Assembly (NCBI GenBank): GCA_965243695.1
Contig: CBDEWC010000047.1
Location: 186,001-250,000 of the forward strand
Source: JAKVCB01 sp965243695
GTDB lineage: Bacteria > Planctomycetota > Planctomycetia > Pirellulales > Lacipirellulaceae
DNA: 64,000 nucleotides
Direction of reading: 5' to 3'
Below the pieces are notes generated by a model. The model was given only the letters and a program-made list of their open reading frames with translations. It made no database searches and was not told the DNA's origin. Shown here in pieces: positions 61,271-64,000 of the stretch (positions within the stretch are counted from its first letter, which is position 1; the number at the start of each line of letters is the position of its first letter). The position numbers and the translations under genes are program-made.

Positions 61271-62017
61271 ATGATCATTGCAAGAAAGCAATCCGCATCA
61301 ACCCCACGCTGGCGCCAGGCATTGGTACTGCTTTCTGCGATGGTGGTACTCCCGGTTGGGTTTGTCGTTGCCCAGGACTTTGAGGCCATTGAACGCCGGC
61401 TTGCGGAAGGCGTGCTCGAAGGCGAACTGAGTCTTCAGCAAGCTTCTGTCATGATCGATGTGCTCCGAAGAAACGCGGAGAACCGAGACAACCCGCGCAG
61501 GCACTCGTCAAGTGACCGTGGGGCCTTCCGTCGTGAGGAGTACGCGCGGGCCAAGAAGCGGATCGATGAGATGGTCGCCGAGGGCAAGGTGAGCAGGGAG
61601 GACGCGGATCGCAGGCTCGGCGAGATGCGGAGGAGAATCTCCAGGGATCGGGAGGAGCGAGGTAGAAACACCGGCACCATGACTCGCCAGGAGTATGCAA
61701 GCGGCCAAGAAGCAATCGAGAAGATGGTTGCCGAGGGCAAGGTGAGTAGGGAGGACGCGGATCGCAGGCTCGGGGAGATGCGGAGGAGAATCGCCAGAGA
61801 TCGGGAGGAGCGAGGTAGAAACACCGGCACTATGACTCGCCAGGAGTACGCAAGCGGCCGAGAAGCGATCGAGAAGATGGTCGCCGAGGGCAAGGTAAGC
61901 AGGGAGGACGCAGATCGCAGGCTGGGCGAAATGCGCCGGGCAATCGACTCTCAGCCGCGTAAAAAAGGTGATCCCAGACGGGGTGAAAAAGGCGTGGAGC
62001 CCAATCAAAACGACTGA
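61271..62017 (+). CDS. Exported basic/acidic repeat protein with three 51-residue units
   Basis: A 248-residue protein of unknown function. ATG 61271 begins a signal peptide, 'RQALVLLSAMVVLPVGFVVAQ', which decides the start against the longer frame (61133). After a short helical part there are three 51-residue repeats, each with 'EYA' at the start, a helix 'MVAEGKVSREDADRRLGEM' and a linker 'RDREERGRNTGTMTRQ'. The helix motif E-G-K-x-(S/T)-x-E-x-A-x-x-R-L resembles short SHOCT-like or bacterial oligomerisation helices. The protein is very rich in Arg and Glu and has no Cys. It probably binds other proteins or polyanions outside the cytoplasm. Confidence 0.75.
   Translation: MIIARKQSASTPRWRQALVLLSAMVVLPVGFVVAQDFEAIERRLAEGVLEGELSLQQASVMIDVLRRNAENRDNPRRHSSSDRGAFRREEYARAKKRIDEMVAEGKVSREDADRRLGEMRRRISRDREERGRNTGTMTRQEYASGQEAIEKMVAEGKVSREDADRRLGEMRRRIARDREERGRNTGTMTRQEYASGREAIEKMVAEGKVSREDADRRLGEMRRAIDSQPRKKGDPRRGEKGVEPNQND
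61541..61940 (+). repeat. 153-bp coding tandem repeat, about 2.6 copies
   Basis: The same reading-frame landmark (ATGGTCGCCGAGGGCAAGGT or its variant) occurs at 61571, 61724 and 61877, exactly 153 bp apart. The second and third units are nearly identical, and the first has a diverged beginning, so the last duplication is recent. Confidence 0.93.
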
Positions 62018-62149
62018 CACCCACACGTGCACTGGAGTCGGGTGTGCTGCTGCCGGCTACCAAGGGGAATGGAGCGCCGGGATAGCCTGGTCCAGGTGGG
62101 GCGCTATGGGGCAAATGCGTTATGCGACGAAAAAGTGTTCGCCGTTTCC

Positions 62150-63736
62150 TCAATCCCGAAACGCGAATGCATATAACTGGGCGTCGTACAAATGGAAGCG
62201 AAGCAAAAGTGGTCTTCCGGCAAGATCAGCGACGTTGTCTTTTTCGGCGAAGGTCACCAGGTGACGCAGGTCGTCGCCACCGATCGGCTCCGAAGCCGGC
62301 CACGTGGCTAGTCGCTGGAGATCCATGTCGAGTAGTTCCACCACAATTTTTCCGCCAGGTTTTACATGGGCGTTGATTTCCAATCGTTGGCCTGAGAAAT
62401 GGATCGGAACGGTCGTCAAAATGGCACCTTCCTTCGGGCCGTCGGCTGAAACAAAGCGGTCTTTGCGCCATTTGACCAGCCCGATTCCTGTTTGGACCTC
62501 ATGCGAGTGTTTGCCTTTGACCCCATACCAGCTCGGTGAAGCGTGAGTGAGGTTTGAACTGGAGTAGTACAACCATACTTCGTCGTTGTGATCGAAGGCA
62601 TATGCCGCCGTGCTAAACGTGCCGCTGTCCCACTCATCCGGCTTGCCCGGTTCAATGATGGGAGTGCGGTAAGGGCGTTCGAAATGCTCCAAGTCGTGTG
62701 AGACGGCCAGTTGTACTTCCAGTGGCCCTTCTTGATTGCCAATATTGGGAACGTTGGTGGTGATACTGAACAACCAGGGAAAGGCGATAAGACAACTTTC
62801 GCCTACATAAAGTCCGGATCCGTAGGGCTCGGTTCGCATGACATTCGGGTTGTTCGGATAATTGAGTAACGGGCCAGCTTTGCCAGCCCGGATGCGGGTG
62901 CCGTAATCGTCTCTTCGGTCTGCCCAGATTGCCGGTGTTGCTTTTGACCAGTGCACAAAATCGTGGCTGGTCGAACTCCATAGGGATCTGCGACGGCGGC
63001 CCATCACCGGCATTTGTTGTTTGAAAATTGCAACATACTGCTGGTGGGTTTCACTCCAACACGCACAGACTACGTCCTCAATGTAGGAAATTGGGAGGAT
63101 CGTTCCGGGACTGGCTTCTTTCCAAGAGAGGCCGTCAGGAGAAACCATGGCACAATATCCAACATCGTACTGGTAGCAGATCATCTTGTAACGCCGGGTG
63201 GGGTCTGGATCGCGCCGGTCTTTCATGACGCTGGCCAATAGCCTGTCGGTCACGGCGTTGTGTGGCTTGCCATTGTTCGACCGAATCGTTCCTTCGTGAG
63301 ACTTGTCCCAGTGAATTCCGTCGCGGCTGGTGGCATAGAAGGTTGTTTCGCGGGAGAAGTAATCGCTTGCCGTTGCCAGGTACCACATCTTGAACAGTTG
63401 TTCGTCGCTGTCGTACAGCACCGATCCATACATTTGAACGTGCGATCCTTCGCATGGCTGATCAACGGTTACCAACGGCTTGTCGGAGACCTTGCGGCCT
63501 GGGTGTAACGTAAAGCTCACTCCTTTTGCGTCGTAAACAAGTTCCTGGTCAATGAACAATTGGGACTTTGAATCCACATCGACCACGGTCTTTTGGGGCC
63601 TGGCGGATGCAATCGGTATCCAGCCTGACAGGAAGAACATTGCCAGGACGGGATAGCAAGCCGACCGATCAACGACAACCTGATGTGACAGACGCTTGAT
63701 TTTGGAGACCAAGCCGTTTTGGATCACATTTTTCAT
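62150..63736 (-). CDS. Exported glycosidase-like five-bladed beta-propeller protein
   Basis: A 528-residue protein with an N-terminal signal or anchor ('YPVLAMFFLSGWIPIASAR', about residues 28-46). The mature part has repeated GH32/43-type propeller blades: 'KMWYLATASDYFSRETTFYA', 'SRDGIHWDKS', 'MVSPDGLSWKEAS', 'TSHDFVHWSKA', 'AVSHDLEHFERPYR' and 'DEWDSGTFSTAAYAFDHND'. The 'S.DG..W' pattern is shared by glycoside hydrolases and related proteins of this fold and is abundant in planctomycetes. Catalytic acids cannot be assigned with confidence. A C-terminal beta domain follows ('GKIVVELLDMDLQRLATWPA'). ATG 63736 is the start. It converges with the repeat-protein gene. Confidence 0.78.
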   Translation of the reverse strand: MKNVIQNGLVSKIKRLSHQVVVDRSACYPVLAMFFLSGWIPIASARPQKTVVDVDSKSQLFIDQELVYDAKGVSFTLHPGRKVSDKPLVTVDQPCEGSHVQMYGSVLYDSDEQLFKMWYLATASDYFSRETTFYATSRDGIHWDKSHEGTIRSNNGKPHNAVTDRLLASVMKDRRDPDPTRRYKMICYQYDVGYCAMVSPDGLSWKEASPGTILPISYIEDVVCACWSETHQQYVAIFKQQMPVMGRRRRSLWSSTSHDFVHWSKATPAIWADRRDDYGTRIRAGKAGPLLNYPNNPNVMRTEPYGSGLYVGESCLIAFPWLFSITTNVPNIGNQEGPLEVQLAVSHDLEHFERPYRTPIIEPGKPDEWDSGTFSTAAYAFDHNDEVWLYYSSSNLTHASPSWYGVKGKHSHEVQTGIGLVKWRKDRFVSADGPKEGAILTTVPIHFSGQRLEINAHVKPGGKIVVELLDMDLQRLATWPASEPIGGDDLRHLVTFAEKDNVADLAGRPLLLRFHLYDAQLYAFAFRD

Positions 63737-64000
63737 CAACGTGTCTTTCTATAAACAGATGGTAAAAGCGTTGCTGCTATGCTGATGGGATGCTAACCAA
63801 ACAGCCTAAAAAGTACAAAGTGGTATCTTGAGGAGATGGTGTGAACGGCAATCGCCAGCCGATGAATTGTGTTTGCACAGGTAGTCCGGCGCGCTATCAG
63901 GCCGATTTCGAGGTTTCAGCACCGGTGGTGCACTTCGTTTGGCCAAATTTCGTGCCGTGGCAGAGATGTAGCCTTGGCCTGATTATACCGGGTTGTCACC

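Noticed and set aside
1..64000. rRNA, tRNA, prophage or transposon genes
   Set aside because: No tRNA-like cloverleaf, rRNA core sequence, integrase, transposase or phage structural motif was seen on reading both strands by eye; a dedicated search was not possible.

Overview
The window looks like chromosomal DNA of a planctomycete, probably Pirellulales-like. The evidence is the density of planctomycete hallmark families: paired DUF1549/DUF1553 cytochrome-type and DUF1501 proteins (three pairs), a BBP7 beta-barrel protein, a WD40 protein with an N-terminal CxxCH haem site, many Tat-exported or lipoprotein enzymes, a Hanks-type Ser/Thr kinase and a eukaryotic-type glutamine synthetase (GSII). 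Genes are mostly monocistronic or in short operons. I saw no rRNA, tRNA, CRISPR array, transposase or phage gene.

Layout. 1-9.4 kb holds metabolic genes: an amidase cut by the window edge, a phytanoyl-CoA-type dioxygenase, a YtoQ protein, two SDR oxidoreductases, an MFS transporter with an EF-hand loop, an aldehyde dehydrogenase, molybdopterin adenylyltransferase (Mog) and a biotin ligase. 9.4-16 kb holds surface and exported proteins: a BBP7 barrel, a Tat-exported Gfo/Idh/MocA oxidoreductase followed by a membrane acyltransferase-like protein, and a PQQ lipoprotein dehydrogenase. 16-23.6 kb is a heavy-metal efflux operon on the minus strand: TolC-like channel, small Cys/His-rich exported protein, adaptor with a His-rich segment, CusA-type pump. 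24-26.5 kb holds GSII, with a clear terminator, and a protein kinase.

The most interesting gene is at 27,042-29,315. It encodes an exported TlpA/thioredoxin-like domain fused to a long HEAT-repeat array, and an in-frame TGA sits exactly where the first redox cysteine should be (W-TGA-P-P-C). A perfect 6-bp hairpin with a GGUC apical loop begins 25 nt after the TGA, and its loop lies 31 nt after it, as expected of a bacterial SECIS. The simplest reading is a selenocysteine protein with a U-x-x-C redox site.

29.7-30.5 kb encodes an Anbu-type proteasome-like hydrolase. 30.6-36.8 kb is a minus-strand cassette of DUF1549/1553, DUF1501 and a PPC-like Ig-rich protein. 37.4-40.9 kb is a WD40/cytochrome protein with two internal repeat arrays. 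41.2-49.3 kb is a tandem duplication of a DUF1549/1553-DUF1501 pair, with near-identical and diverged patches that suggest gene conversion. 49.4-55 kb holds SixA, a DHDPS-family aldolase, a hydroxypyruvate-isomerase-like protein, a D-2-hydroxyacid dehydrogenase homologue lacking the usual catalytic His, a remnant of xanthine dehydrogenase XdhB, and an intact XdhC. 55-64 kb holds a glycosyltransferase, an RND pump with its adaptor, a small exported repeat protein and a glycosidase-like beta-propeller protein.

Starts were chosen from signal peptides, family N-termini and Shine-Dalgarno-like sequences, and several are internal to a longer open frame. All family assignments were made by eye from motifs; no database search was run.
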